Shown in pieces: positions 42,985-52,142 of a stretch of 64,000 nt of DNA (the first letter of the stretch is position 1; each line of letters starts with the position of its first letter). Location: positions 898,748-962,747 of the forward strand of contig JAMPHB010000001.1 of NCBI GenBank assembly GCA_023663685.1. The letters are read 5' to 3'. A program made the position numbers and the translations under genes. Under the pieces are notes generated by a model. The model saw only the letters and a list, made by a program, of their open reading frames with translations. It searched no databases and was not told the origin of the DNA. This DNA is from Blautia sp. Its GTDB lineage: Bacteria; Bacillota; Clostridia; Lachnospirales; Lachnospiraceae.

Positions 42985-45120
42985 TTAATTGCCCAGCATC
43001 CCGGTCAAAGAGTTGGTCTGGCTGTTGAGCTTGGAAAGAGCGGTCTCCATCTGCGTGAACTTCTTGTAGTAGTAGTCCTCCTTATCCTTTACTCTGTCCT
43101 CCCACTCGCTGATCAGCTTCGTGTAATTCGAGTACTGCGTATCCATCTCCTTGTCATTGTAGATCTTGTATCTTGACCGCAGAGAGCTGGACTGCATATT
43201 GCTGTCAATCGCATTGTACAGATTCGTAGTGAGCTGCTTCATAAACTCAATCACGGTGTCCGGATCCTCGGTGATTGCCTTCATCAGCTTATCCTCGTTG
43301 CCCGAGGTGTTCTCATCCTCAGAATCACCGTCAATATGAAGGGCATTGTGCTCATTCTTTACCGCATTCAGGTAGCCAAGCGTCTGGATACCAAAGCTTG
43401 CCAGCGAATATTTCTGGCCATTGATGGTAACTGCCTGATTCATCGAATTGATCATCGAAAACATCAGGGAATCCAGTGAGGAGTCTCTGCGCAGAAGGGA
43501 ATCCTTAATCTTTGTCTCCCACTTCTCAATCTCCGTATCGGACATAGCGTCCCGCTCATCATCCGTCAGCGGGTCGTAGCCGTATGCAGAATCTGCATTG
43601 TACAGCTTCGTGATCTCGTTGATGATACTATTATACTGTGTCAGGAAATCCTTAATCTTGTCGTAGAGTCCCTGCGTGTCTGTGCTCGTTGTAATCGTAA
43701 TGGTATTGGCAGAGCCCTTTAGGGAAGTCAGATCAATATTATCCAGATCCCACTCGCCGTTCTCGTCCTTATTGGTATAGTTGCTGATATCGTCTGTCAC
43801 ACCGTTAGCCGTAATACTCAGCCCGTTGATGCTAAAATTGTTGGTATTGCTCGTATATACGGCGCCGTTCAGCACGATAACCGCATCCTGTCCGTCGATC
43901 TTGATGGCGCCTTTAGCGGTATCATTCTTAATGTTCGCGGTTCCATCCGCATTCGTCAGACCCAGACGCTTCAGAATATCCAAACTCTTCGGATCCCTCT
44001 TGGGAGTTACGCCGTCGTCCTCCATCTCATATTCCCAGTCATTCCCATCGGGAATATAATTGCCATCCGCGTCCGTCTTCCGCAGAGCAGCCGCATTAAA
44101 GCTGATTTCCTCCGCTCCCTCGAAAGTAAGCTTTCCGGTAGCACCGTCAAAATTCGCGTTGAGTCCCTGCGCCTTAAACTGCTCGATAATATCCTCAATC
44201 GTGGTGGTGTTACCAATATTGACGCCTGCCACAATCTCCTGCCCGCCAACCTTTGCGTGTGCAATAAACGTAGTATTCCCATCGCCGTAGCCAAGGTTCG
44301 CCATTGTGTTCTTGATATTCGCCGTCTTGCCCTGATTCGTGGTGATCGCGCCAGCAGACAGATGGCTGCCCGTGCTCAGTCCCAGCGCGCCCAAAAGCCG
44401 GTTAGACGCCGCCTTCTCTCCCGCATTTGTCTCAATCTCCTCGAAAACAGCATTGCCATACTCATCCTTGACGATCTCGCCGTTCTCCATCTTCGGAATT
44501 GTCTTGGTGCTCGCCGCCTCAATGGTGAAATCACCCTCCGTACCGCTGTTCTTAGAGCTTATGTAGAAGCGGCCGTTGTTCGCATCAAAGCTGGCATTTA
44601 AGCCCGCTTTCGCAAGCTCGTTCGTCACTTCCTCAAGCGTGCTGTCCTTGGTGAGCTTAACGTCTGTGCTGACCTCGTTGCCGTCCTTATCGGTAGTCTT
44701 TACCCGCAGGGTAGCATCCTCTGTGAAGCCCAGATCCTTGAGCTTAGTCTCTGAGGTCGCCTTCTCTCCGGTCGTCGTAGTAATTTTGCCGCCCGTCAGA
44801 TAACCGGACTGTGCCGTCTGAAGCACATTAAGCTTCTGTGTGCCGTTTACGGCGCTGCCGGAGGCTGTCACGGATGCCTTGGTGGTATCCGAAGATGTAG
44901 TCTTCTTGATTGCATAGGCACTTGAATACCGCAGGCTCGAGATACTGGTATACAGGCTATACACCTTAGAATTCAGGCTTTTCCAGATCTCCTGCTTCCA
45001 GGAAAGCTTTGTCTGCTCCTTCTCATACTTTTCTGTCTTTTTACTATATGCGGACACCAGCTCCTGCACAATCGCATCGGTGTCCAGTCCGGAATTCAGA
45101 CCCGAAACTCGCATTGCCAT
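42985..45120 (-). CDS. fliD: Flagellar filament cap protein FliD (711 aa)
   Basis: Caps the growing filament and helps flagellin fold. The N-terminus RVSGLNSGLDTDAIVQELV and the early coiled coil fit FliD_N. The C-terminal FliD_C has IKDFLTQYNSIINEITKLYN and ends in a coiled coil with DYYYKKFTQMETALSKLNSQ. It is longer than many FliD proteins because of repeated flagellin-hook-like insert domains between about residues 110 and 430. It starts 13 bases after flaG. Confidence 0.96.
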   Translation of the reverse strand: MAMRVSGLNSGLDTDAIVQELVSAYSKKTEKYEKEQTKLSWKQEIWKSLNSKVYSLYTSISSLRYSSAYAIKKTTSSDTTKASVTASGSAVNGTQKLNVLQTAQSGYLTGGKITTTTGEKATSETKLKDLGFTEDATLRVKTTDKDGNEVSTDVKLTKDSTLEEVTNELAKAGLNASFDANNGRFYISSKNSGTEGDFTIEAASTKTIPKMENGEIVKDEYGNAVFEEIETNAGEKAASNRLLGALGLSTGSHLSAGAITTNQGKTANIKNTMANLGYGDGNTTFIAHAKVGGQEIVAGVNIGNTTTIEDIIEQFKAQGLNANFDGATGKLTFEGAEEISFNAAALRKTDADGNYIPDGNDWEYEMEDDGVTPKRDPKSLDILKRLGLTNADGTANIKNDTAKGAIKIDGQDAVIVLNGAVYTSNTNNFSINGLSITANGVTDDISNYTNKDENGEWDLDNIDLTSLKGSANTITITTSTDTQGLYDKIKDFLTQYNSIINEITKLYNADSAYGYDPLTDDERDAMSDTEIEKWETKIKDSLLRRDSSLDSLMFSMINSMNQAVTINGQKYSLASFGIQTLGYLNAVKNEHNALHIDGDSEDENTSGNEDKLMKAITEDPDTVIEFMKQLTTNLYNAIDSNMQSSSLRSRYKIYNDKEMDTQYSNYTKLISEWEDRVKDKEDYYYKKFTQMETALSKLNSQTNSLTGMLGN

Positions 45121-45133
45121 AATAGTTACCTCC

Positions 45134-45562
45134 TTATCTCTTCTCGTCTACCAAAAGACCTGCCATCTCCCACACCTTGGCAATCATGTCAAGGGTCTTT
45201 TCCGGGGGAAGCTCCTTGATGAGCTCCTTCGTGTCCTTGTCAATCAGCTTGATTGTCACACGGTTTGTCTTCTCGTGAATCCCGAAGATTGCCTCTGAAT
45301 TGTTCGCTCTCTTGTTGATGTCCTCCACAGCCTTCTTAAGCTGTGCCGCCTGCTGCTCCGGGGTCATCTGCTGCTGCCCGCCGCCTGCTCCCTCTCCCGA
45401 GGTCTGTTTGGTGTCAAGTGCAGATGTATTTCTGGAAATGGATTCGGAAATGTTGATTACCTCTCCCGCCTCCACCTTCGGTCTTGCGATCTCTCTCACT
45501 TCTGCAGTTGACACACTTCCCTGATACGTCATTGCTGCGCCTTTAATTGCTTCAATTGCCAT
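45134..45562 (-). CDS. flaG: FlaG family protein (142 aa)
   Basis: Influences filament length or surface in other bacteria. The C-terminal half shows the FlaG pattern: LKKAVEDINKRANNSEAIFG, VTIKLIDKDTKELIKELPPE, MIAKVWEMAGLLVDEKR. The N-terminal half is low-complexity and probably disordered. ATG 45562 has AGGAGG upstream, so longer starts are rejected. First gene of the operon, behind a sigma-28 promoter. Confidence 0.93.
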   Translation of the reverse strand: MAIEAIKGAAMTYQGSVSTAEVREIARPKVEAGEVINISESISRNTSALDTKQTSGEGAGGGQQQMTPEQQAAQLKKAVEDINKRANNSEAIFGIHEKTNRVTIKLIDKDTKELIKELPPEKTLDMIAKVWEMAGLLVDEKR

Positions 45563-45636
45563 GATGATTACCTCCTGTACTCTCATGTTCCGCACTACAT
45601 TTGCTGCCAGTGCACCTTATAGTCTTCTATTTACAC

Positions 45637-45663
45637 TTATCGGAGGATATTAACGAAAAATTA
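45637..45663 (-). promoter_or_regulatory. Sigma-28 promoter of flaG-fliD-fliS
   Basis: Minus strand TAAT (45660-45663), 16-base spacer, CCGATAA (45637-45643). It is the left half of a 10-bp inverted repeat (ttatcggagg / cctccgataa). Confidence 0.75.
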
Positions 45664-45677
45664 ACACCCTCCGATAA
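45651..45677 (+). promoter_or_regulatory. Mirror-image sigma-28-like promoter facing csrA
   Basis: Plus strand TAAC (45651-45654), 16-base spacer, CCGATAA (45671-45677). It is arranged head-on with the flaG promoter so their -35 elements overlap. If active it would transcribe antisense to csrA and fliW. Confidence 0.4.
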
Positions 45678-45701
45678 AATTTTTTAAATTTATCCAGTTT
45701 T

Positions 45702-45920
45702 TTATCCAATGATATCTTTCAGTGCGTCCAGGCTTGCCACATGAGCCGCTTCCTGGTTCTCCTTCTGGATCTGGAGATATACCTCCTTGCGGTACACCGG
45801 CACGTCCTTCGGCGCCTGAATACCGATCTTAATCTGATCGCCGCGAATCTCCAGCACGGTGATCTCGATATTGTTGTTGATAACTAAGGCTTCGCCTTTT
45901 TTTCTGGTTAATGCCAGCAT
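45702..45920 (-). CDS. csrA: Carbon storage regulator CsrA (72 aa)
   Basis: Dimeric RNA-binding repressor of translation. The beta-strand core MLALTRKKGEALVINNNIEI and VLEIRGDQIKIGIQAPKDVPV is complete. The R-G-D-Q turn and the GIxAPKDVPVYRKEV RNA-binding strand are present. The gene is coupled to fliW (three bases apart). In Bacillus, FliW sequesters CsrA until flagellin is exported, and CsrA blocks hag translation. The leader of flagellin 2 carries a matching target. Confidence 0.97.
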   Translation of the reverse strand: MLALTRKKGEALVINNNIEITVLEIRGDQIKIGIQAPKDVPVYRKEVYLQIQKENQEAAHVASLDALKDIIG

Positions 45921-45923
45921 ATC

Positions 45924-46388
45924 TTACTCACCTGCCTTTTCTTTTTTCGCCTTGAGAACCTCATAAACCTTATACTTGACCGGATAATCATCCTCCACAA
46001 TAAGCTGCAGCGCCTTGCAGTTATCCATATTGATAACGATCGGTGCTTTCAGATTTACAGAGAAATCCTCCACCTGCTTCGGCACGGTCACTGTGACCAG
46101 AATGTAGGTGTTGTCAAGCGTCAGCTCACCCAGCGGGGCAATGATCTCGTCATTGACATTCGGATTGTAGTCCTCCATCACCGCCTTTGGATCCATCACC
46201 GGAAATGCAACATCCGGATCGTCCATGGACTGCAGCCACATGATGGACGTGGTCTTGCGCCCTTTTTCCTCGTCAAAGATCAAGGCAAAATTATTCAGCT
46301 CCGGGAATCCGATCATTCCCTTATCCATATGGATAATCTTGTCGTCTGCAACCTCAATCTCACCAAAAATTCTTGTTTTTGCCTTCAT
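45924..46388 (-). CDS. fliW: Flagellar assembly factor FliW (154 aa)
   Basis: Binds CsrA (and flagellin) to couple flagellin synthesis to export. FGEIEVADDKIIHMDKGMIG at the N-terminus and ALIFDEEKGRKTTSIMWLQS, FPVMDPKAVMEDYNPNV, then VTVTVPKQVEDFSVNLKAPI are all family blocks. ATG 46388 is preferred to 46394, which lies too close to the GGAGA site. It stands directly upstream of csrA, the usual pair. Confidence 0.95.
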   Translation of the reverse strand: MKAKTRIFGEIEVADDKIIHMDKGMIGFPELNNFALIFDEEKGRKTTSIMWLQSMDDPDVAFPVMDPKAVMEDYNPNVNDEIIAPLGELTLDNTYILVTVTVPKQVEDFSVNLKAPIVINMDNCKALQLIVEDDYPVKYKVYEVLKAKKEKAGE

Positions 46389-46433
46389 GGTCATTCTCTC
46401 CTCGCTCCGCGAAATGTAATGCTAACCTCTTTA

Positions 46434-48290
46434 TTATAAGTAGTTAAGTAACGTCTGCTCCCCTACTTTTGCCGCCGCCATAAGGCTGGCTGTATATGCG
46501 TTATAAGACGCATAGTAGTCAATGATAATGTCAGAAATACAACGGTCTTCGTTATCCGACTGTAAGCCCTCCACCGTCATCTTCTGGTTCTCGATTCTCG
46601 TTTTCGTCAAATCCAGTCTCTTCTCTAAGCTTCCCACATTCGTAATGCCAATATTCACTTTTTCCAGATAGTTGTCAAAATTCGTGATATACTGGCTGTA
46701 AGTCCGGCGGAGATCATTGTCCGCATAATCCGCCTCCTTCTTTGCCGCTGCGAGATAGCCTTCCAGCACCTTCTGATCCTCCGGGCTGGCAAACTGGTCG
46801 CGCTTCATCATCTCTTCGATCCGGTCTACCTTCTCATGCGCCGCAATCGCTTTATTTACAATATCAATCATCTCACCCACGTCTCTTGCGATACTGGTAT
46901 CAAACACCTCGCTCGCCTGCGTGTTTGCCGGAATCGTAATTCCGTTCGAGATGGTAAAGTTAATCTGCTGGTTCTCCTTCACATAGGTGACCTTCTCCGC
47001 GAGATCCGGTGAGCTCATTCTGCAGTCATAGTAATATTCCGGCCGCTCCTCTCCCTCGTCAAAGCCCGTCTTCGTATATGTCACATCAACGGCAGCTTTG
47101 TTCTGGCTGATTGTATGCGCTATATTCTTACCGAAAACGAATTCTCCGGTAGAGCGGATGTAGATAATCTCATCATCCCCAAGAGCCATGGGATCGTCCG
47201 CTGTATCTGCGCACCATTCCTCCTCGTTCTCGTAGACCTTAATGTCTCCCTCGGCAGCATCCGCAGCCGCCACCATCTTCAGCTCTGTTGTAACGTTCGA
47301 GCCCTTCGGCAGCGTATTCGTCCCGGCCGGGAGCGTGGTAACTGTTCCGTCCGGCTGTGTAACGGTACTCCCTGCGGGCAGCACCGTCGTAACTCCGCTC
47401 GGCAGAGCCGCATAGGTTCCTGCCGGAAGCTCTCCCGTGGAGCCATCGGCATAGGTAATTGACGCGGCGTCCGCAAGCACTAAGGTACTGTCATCTGTTA
47501 TCTCAAAGTCCGTCCCTCCGGCAATATGAACAATTGCACCTTCCGGTATCGCAGAGGTGTATCCCTCCGGCAGCACATAGACCTGCTCATCTGCAATGGA
47601 CGATGTGTCGTAAGTAAAAGAAAAAGAATACTCCGCCTGATTGCCAAGCTTATCGGTAGAATCCAGCGCATCCGTCTCGCCATATGCCAGGCGTAGCCTG
47701 CTGTATGTCTGTGTGCCTATCTCCGTAGTGCAGGGTGTTCCTGCATCCGCAGGCACCTCGGCCTCGCCGTAATAATAACGGTGGTCGTGAAGCTCTGTAT
47801 AGCTGAAAGACTGGTCAATGGCATAGGTAATATCCTGTCTGTCTTCCATAAAGGTAAGCTGGGAGCCCGTGCGGTATCCGGTGAACACTGTCCGCCCCGC
47901 ATAGTCTGCGTTACCTTCTGTATACACCTGATCCGCCAGAGCTGACAGGGATTTTAGTATGGTCTGCCTGTCATCTGCCGTGAGCGTGTCGGTAGAGCCG
48001 TTGACACACTGGGTACGAATGTCAGTCAGAATGCTCTTCATATTTGTGAGCGCGGTCTCGGTCACATCCAGCCATGCATTCACCTCGGCAATATTGTGGT
48101 CGAGATACTGTTCGATATGGCTCATGTTCGTCTGCATCCGAAGTGCGCGAATCGCGATGACCGGATTTTCAGAAGCCTTGGAAATCTTCTTCTGCGTCGT
48201 CATCTGCGTATTGTACTTATCCACGAGCACCTTGTTGGAATTGATGTTCGTCTTGGCGTTCGCAGTAATCATATTGTTGGTAACTCGCAT
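46434..48290 (-). CDS. flgL: Flagellar hook-associated protein FlgL, with large insert (618 aa)
   Basis: Second junction protein between hook and filament. MRVTNNMITANAKTNINSNK at the start and IENQKMTVEGLQSDNEDRCI, then YNAYTASLMAAAKVGEQTLLNYL at the end are the D0/D1 blocks. At 618 residues it is about twice the common length. The extra part (about residues 215-440) includes a Pro/Gly/Thr-rich beta repeat region with LPAGTYAALPSGVTTVLPAG and TLPAGTNTLPKGSNVT. The insert should lie on the outside of the filament base and may bind or be decorated. Confidence 0.93.
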   Translation of the reverse strand: MRVTNNMITANAKTNINSNKVLVDKYNTQMTTQKKISKASENPVIAIRALRMQTNMSHIEQYLDHNIAEVNAWLDVTETALTNMKSILTDIRTQCVNGSTDTLTADDRQTILKSLSALADQVYTEGNADYAGRTVFTGYRTGSQLTFMEDRQDITYAIDQSFSYTELHDHRYYYGEAEVPADAGTPCTTEIGTQTYSRLRLAYGETDALDSTDKLGNQAEYSFSFTYDTSSIADEQVYVLPEGYTSAIPEGAIVHIAGGTDFEITDDSTLVLADAASITYADGSTGELPAGTYAALPSGVTTVLPAGSTVTQPDGTVTTLPAGTNTLPKGSNVTTELKMVAAADAAEGDIKVYENEEEWCADTADDPMALGDDEIIYIRSTGEFVFGKNIAHTISQNKAAVDVTYTKTGFDEGEERPEYYYDCRMSSPDLAEKVTYVKENQQINFTISNGITIPANTQASEVFDTSIARDVGEMIDIVNKAIAAHEKVDRIEEMMKRDQFASPEDQKVLEGYLAAAKKEADYADNDLRRTYSQYITNFDNYLEKVNIGITNVGSLEKRLDLTKTRIENQKMTVEGLQSDNEDRCISDIIIDYYASYNAYTASLMAAAKVGEQTLLNYL

Positions 48291-48360
48291 ATGTATTCCC
48301 CCTGATCTGATTCTAATTTTACGGGTTCTACATCCTTGTACTGAATTCCCGACACTCTAT

Positions 48361-48388
48361 ATATCGAACAGTTTCTTATAAAACATTA
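48361..48388 (-). promoter_or_regulatory. Weak sigma-28-like element before flgL
   Basis: Minus strand TAAT, 17-base spacer, TCGATAT in the flgK-flgL gap. It is imperfect in both boxes, so it may only boost flgL-fliW-csrA or be fortuitous. Confidence 0.3.
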
Positions 48389-48395
48389 CCCCGTT

Positions 48396-50285
48396 TTAGG
48401 TCACTCCGGTCTGGTTGATAAGTCTGTCGTAGAGCTCCGCCATCACGGAAATCATCTTCGAAGCGAGATTGTAGGCATTCTGGAATTTTATCAGGTTCGC
48501 GCCCTCCTCGTCCTCATCTACACCGGACACAGAAGTCCGCTGGCTTATGATCGTAGTGCAAAGGTTCCCGTAATTCTTTGCCTGAATCTCCACTTTATTG
48601 ACATCTACCGTTACGTCCGAGAGCAGTTTCTCCAAAAACTTCTCCGCCGAATCGCCGCGGAACATTTTAACGTCCTTCTGCAGGGTCATCAGCTCCTCCG
48701 CGATATCGTACTTATCCACATTTCCCTCGGATTCAACATTTTTATTGATCTCCGTCGCCGTCGAAAAGTAGGAGGCATCCTGCATGGAACGGTCGTTGAC
48801 CTTCAAAGTAGACGCGGTAATCTGATAGTAGCTGTCCATTGAGGAAGTCAGCGTGTACTGATACGGCAGATTATTCTCCTTGTCCTCCAGCGCCTGCTTA
48901 ACAGCATCATCATATTCATCTACGTCAAATACTATGCCCGTCTTGGTCTCACCCACAAAAAAGCTGCCCATGGGCTCGTCGTCCAGAGTGCTGCCCTTCT
49001 TCTCTATGTCGTTAAATGCCTGCGTAAAATTCCGCAGAAACTCGTTAATCTGTCCCTGATAATAGGGGATACCCATTGCGTCCACGCTGGTTCCGCAGCT
49101 GATGGACTTTCCAATCAGGCCGCTGGTCCCCCCCTCAAGCGCATCGCTTAAGTGGTAGGTGATAGAGGCCAGGCCGTTCTCGTCTACCTCTGCCTCCCAT
49201 GAATCGTAGTTGTAGCATATATTGCCAATCTTGACCTGTCCCTTCTCGGGAATCGTCAAGGCATTGACGTCTTTCATGGAAAGGTTCTCCATCTTGATGT
49301 AGCCCCTGCCCGTGTCCGCGTCATTATCCATCTCTGCGACATAACCCTTCATGTTTTCATTATTATTGCCGTCCCGCACCAAAAAGAGTGCGTTCAGGCT
49401 GCCCGCGCCCGCCATGGTCGCGAAATCCATCTGTGTGTCACTCCAGACTACCGAATACAGACCGTCCACGTCCATCTGGTTCTGCTTATACTCGGAGGAT
49501 ACACAGTCCAGGGTGCGATAGTCATTGCCGTCCACCAGCATCTGGCCATTGATAATCACGCGGTAGTTTGTTCCGCCAAGATTCTCCCCGTAGGTATTCT
49601 TTACCTCATACTCCTGCGTCTCTACGCTTACAAGGCCGGAAAGCTCATCAACGAGAAGCGCCCGCTGGTCGCGAAGCTCGTTCGCAAATCCCCCGCGCAC
49701 CTCGATCATATTGATCTGGCGGTTCAAAAGCGCGATTTTCTCGGAGATGGAATTGATATTGCTCACGCTGCTGCGAATCTCCTCGTTACAATCCTCCTGC
49801 ATATCCTCCAGATCCTTATTCAGCGCATTAAAATAGGTACACAGTGACTGTGCCTGATGAATGAACTGCTTGCGGACAGTCTCATCTCCGCCGTTTGTCT
49901 TTAGCGTATCCATGGCATTGAACATCGTTGCAAAAATCGTGCTAAAGCCCTGCGCAGAGTTCTGGTCGTCCTTAAAAATCGTCTGCACCTGATCCAGATA
50001 GTAGAGCTTCTGCTCAAAAAGACCTCTGCTGGCGTTGTTCTGCCAGTATTTTGTATCGTAATACAGATTGCGCTCCTGCGTGATCTTGACTGCAGCCACA
50101 CCGGTTCCAACGCTTCCGTAGCGGCTGTATACCCGGATCGGCTCCGTGGACTCCAGAGTGGTGGTCTGTCTGGTATAGCCGGGCGTCTGCACATTCGACA
50201 CATTGTTTGCAATTGTATTGATGGACGCCTGAAATGCTGTCAGCCCGCTCGCCGCAATATTGAGTCCAAAAAATGTGGATGGCAT
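48396..50285 (-). CDS. flgK: Flagellar hook-associated protein FlgK-like, second copy (629 aa)
   Basis: First junction protein family. The N-terminus STFFGLNIAASGLTAFQ with ANNVSNVQTPGYTRQTT, and the C-terminus LIKFQNAYNLASKMISVM, are FlgK blocks. ATG 50285 follows AAGGAGG. It is immediately downstream of another FlgK-like gene with different middle sequence, so the two are ancient paralogues, not a recent duplication. One may serve as FlgK and the other as an additional junction or adaptor protein. Confidence 0.9.
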   Translation of the reverse strand: MPSTFFGLNIAASGLTAFQASINTIANNVSNVQTPGYTRQTTTLESTEPIRVYSRYGSVGTGVAAVKITQERNLYYDTKYWQNNASRGLFEQKLYYLDQVQTIFKDDQNSAQGFSTIFATMFNAMDTLKTNGGDETVRKQFIHQAQSLCTYFNALNKDLEDMQEDCNEEIRSSVSNINSISEKIALLNRQINMIEVRGGFANELRDQRALLVDELSGLVSVETQEYEVKNTYGENLGGTNYRVIINGQMLVDGNDYRTLDCVSSEYKQNQMDVDGLYSVVWSDTQMDFATMAGAGSLNALFLVRDGNNNENMKGYVAEMDNDADTGRGYIKMENLSMKDVNALTIPEKGQVKIGNICYNYDSWEAEVDENGLASITYHLSDALEGGTSGLIGKSISCGTSVDAMGIPYYQGQINEFLRNFTQAFNDIEKKGSTLDDEPMGSFFVGETKTGIVFDVDEYDDAVKQALEDKENNLPYQYTLTSSMDSYYQITASTLKVNDRSMQDASYFSTATEINKNVESEGNVDKYDIAEELMTLQKDVKMFRGDSAEKFLEKLLSDVTVDVNKVEIQAKNYGNLCTTIISQRTSVSGVDEDEEGANLIKFQNAYNLASKMISVMAELYDRLINQTGVT

Positions 50286-50301
50286 ATACAAACCTCCTTC
50301 T

Positions 50302-52098
50302 CTAAATCAGTCCGGTCACGATCAGCTCCGTCATCTCGCTGATGACCGTCATAAACCGGCTGGCCGCATTGTATGCCGACTGGTACTTGATCATCTGTGT
50401 CAGCTCCTCGTCAGAGGATACGCCCGTGACCATCTGTCGTTTATTGTCATAGGAGGCAGTCGACGCCTCCATCGTCTCCATCACGGATTTGTAAGTGTTG
50501 CCCTCTACTCCCAGCTCTGATAATACGCGGTCGTAGAAGTTCTCGAAATTACACGGCTTTTTGTCGTAAGGATTCAAATGCATCCCCTGATTCTCCCATG
50601 CCGCTGATATCTTGTTTCCAAGATCGTGGTCTACTGTCTCGAAAACGCCGTCATTCTTGTATGCGGGCATCAGTGTAATCTGCTTTTCCAGCTCCTCATT
50701 GATGTGTACGTTGCCGATACTGTAGCAGATGCCGGCCTTGCTGGCGTCCTCTTCATTATATATATAGTAGGTTTTTCCATCAGCTCCCGTCACCTCGGTG
50801 TAGCGCTCACAGTCGGAGCGGACAAACAGCTCCCGGGGCGGCAGCTCGCCGTCCACACCCACCGGGCTGTTTTCCTCATCCAAAATTCTGAGCGAACCTG
50901 CCTGTATCGTAGAACCCGCTTGTATCGTCTCCCCGGCAGGAACCACGGTGCCGTCCGCCAGTGTCACATCTGCGGTCAAAACTGTATCGCTCTGCAGAGT
51001 CAGCTCGAAATCCAGTGTGATGTTCGGGCAGAAGAGGTCGTTCATCTCCTTCACAATGCTGCTAAACAGCATATCAATCTGCGCTTCGACCTTCATAAGT
51101 GTACAAAACTCAATTTTGTCGTAAGCTTCTTCGGTGGCCAGATCCTCGGCTCTGCCGTAATCATCGCCGCGAACCATCATCTTGGACTTGATGCCGCCGA
51201 TATCAGAGCTGGTCTCTGCATCAAAACCTCCGGTCATCCGAAATACGTCTACATAAATCGGATTCTTGGGGTCTGTGAGATTGGAAAGTTGCGGCCAGTA
51301 AGGGGTAACAAAGCCCGTGCCGTCATCTTTTAGTGTCTCCATGGTATAGCAGCGGTGCTCATCAATAAAGCGAACGCCCTCCAGATCCACAAAGACAAAG
51401 CCGTATGCGTCCTCTGTCACGTCGATATTGGCATATGCGCTCAGCTTATCCAGAATGTAGTCTCTCTCGTCCCTGAGTGTCATAGCTGTCTCAACGCCGC
51501 CCGCCTCTACCTTCTGAATCTCCAGATTCAGCTCGTAGATGCGCTCTCCCATCTTATTAACGGCGTCTACATCGTCTTGAATTTGTTCGTTTATGTTGGA
51601 TTGATAACTTTGAAGATTGTTATATAAATCCTGACTCCGCTTTACTAAAAGCTCCGCCTTTTGCAGCACGAGATTCTGGGTAACTGAATCTGACGGGTTC
51701 GTTGCAAGCATCTGGTACGCGCTCCAGAGATCTTTCACGCTCTCCTTAAATTCCTCGCCGTCCAGCTCCTGCAGCAGATCCTCCACATAATCGGCGGTCT
51801 CGTAACGAACGGAATAGAACTCCCTGCGCCCGTTTTCCTGCCTGTAGACTTTATCTAAGAATATATCTCTTGCATGAACAACATCGCCAATGGATACTCC
51901 CAGCCCTGCCTGCTGGAGGTTCACATTGGCGCAGCTCACTTTTAATCTATTGTAATCCATATCAGCGAACCGTACCTGCTGCCGAACATACCCGGCAGTG
52001 TCCACATTGGACATGTTGTTCGCCGTCGTATTCAGTGCCGTCTGAGCATTCCTAAGTCCTGACGCACCGATAAACAAACTTCCAAATCCGTTGGCCAT
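50302..52098 (-). CDS. flgK: Flagellar hook-associated protein FlgK, first copy (598 aa)
   Basis: The N-terminus GFGSLFIGASGLRNAQTALN and NNMSNVDTAGYVRQQVRF, and the C-terminus ELTQMIKYQSAYNAASRFMT, identify FlgK. ATG 52098 is preceded by AGGGAGG; the longer frame is rejected. It follows flgN, its usual chaperone partner, which makes this the better candidate for the true FlgK. Part of the flgM-flgN-flgK-flgK-flgL transcription unit. Confidence 0.93.
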   Translation of the reverse strand: MANGFGSLFIGASGLRNAQTALNTTANNMSNVDTAGYVRQQVRFADMDYNRLKVSCANVNLQQAGLGVSIGDVVHARDIFLDKVYRQENGRREFYSVRYETADYVEDLLQELDGEEFKESVKDLWSAYQMLATNPSDSVTQNLVLQKAELLVKRSQDLYNNLQSYQSNINEQIQDDVDAVNKMGERIYELNLEIQKVEAGGVETAMTLRDERDYILDKLSAYANIDVTEDAYGFVFVDLEGVRFIDEHRCYTMETLKDDGTGFVTPYWPQLSNLTDPKNPIYVDVFRMTGGFDAETSSDIGGIKSKMMVRGDDYGRAEDLATEEAYDKIEFCTLMKVEAQIDMLFSSIVKEMNDLFCPNITLDFELTLQSDTVLTADVTLADGTVVPAGETIQAGSTIQAGSLRILDEENSPVGVDGELPPRELFVRSDCERYTEVTGADGKTYYIYNEEDASKAGICYSIGNVHINEELEKQITLMPAYKNDGVFETVDHDLGNKISAAWENQGMHLNPYDKKPCNFENFYDRVLSELGVEGNTYKSVMETMEASTASYDNKRQMVTGVSSDEELTQMIKYQSAYNAASRFMTVISEMTELIVTGLI

Positions 52099-52142
52099 TC
52101 CCTTTTCCTCCCTTATGGCAGCCACACCACAGATGGCGTATA

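Noticed and set aside
48361-48388. Strong sigma-28 promoter for flgL
   Set aside because: Both boxes deviate and the spacer is 17; kept only as a weak element.
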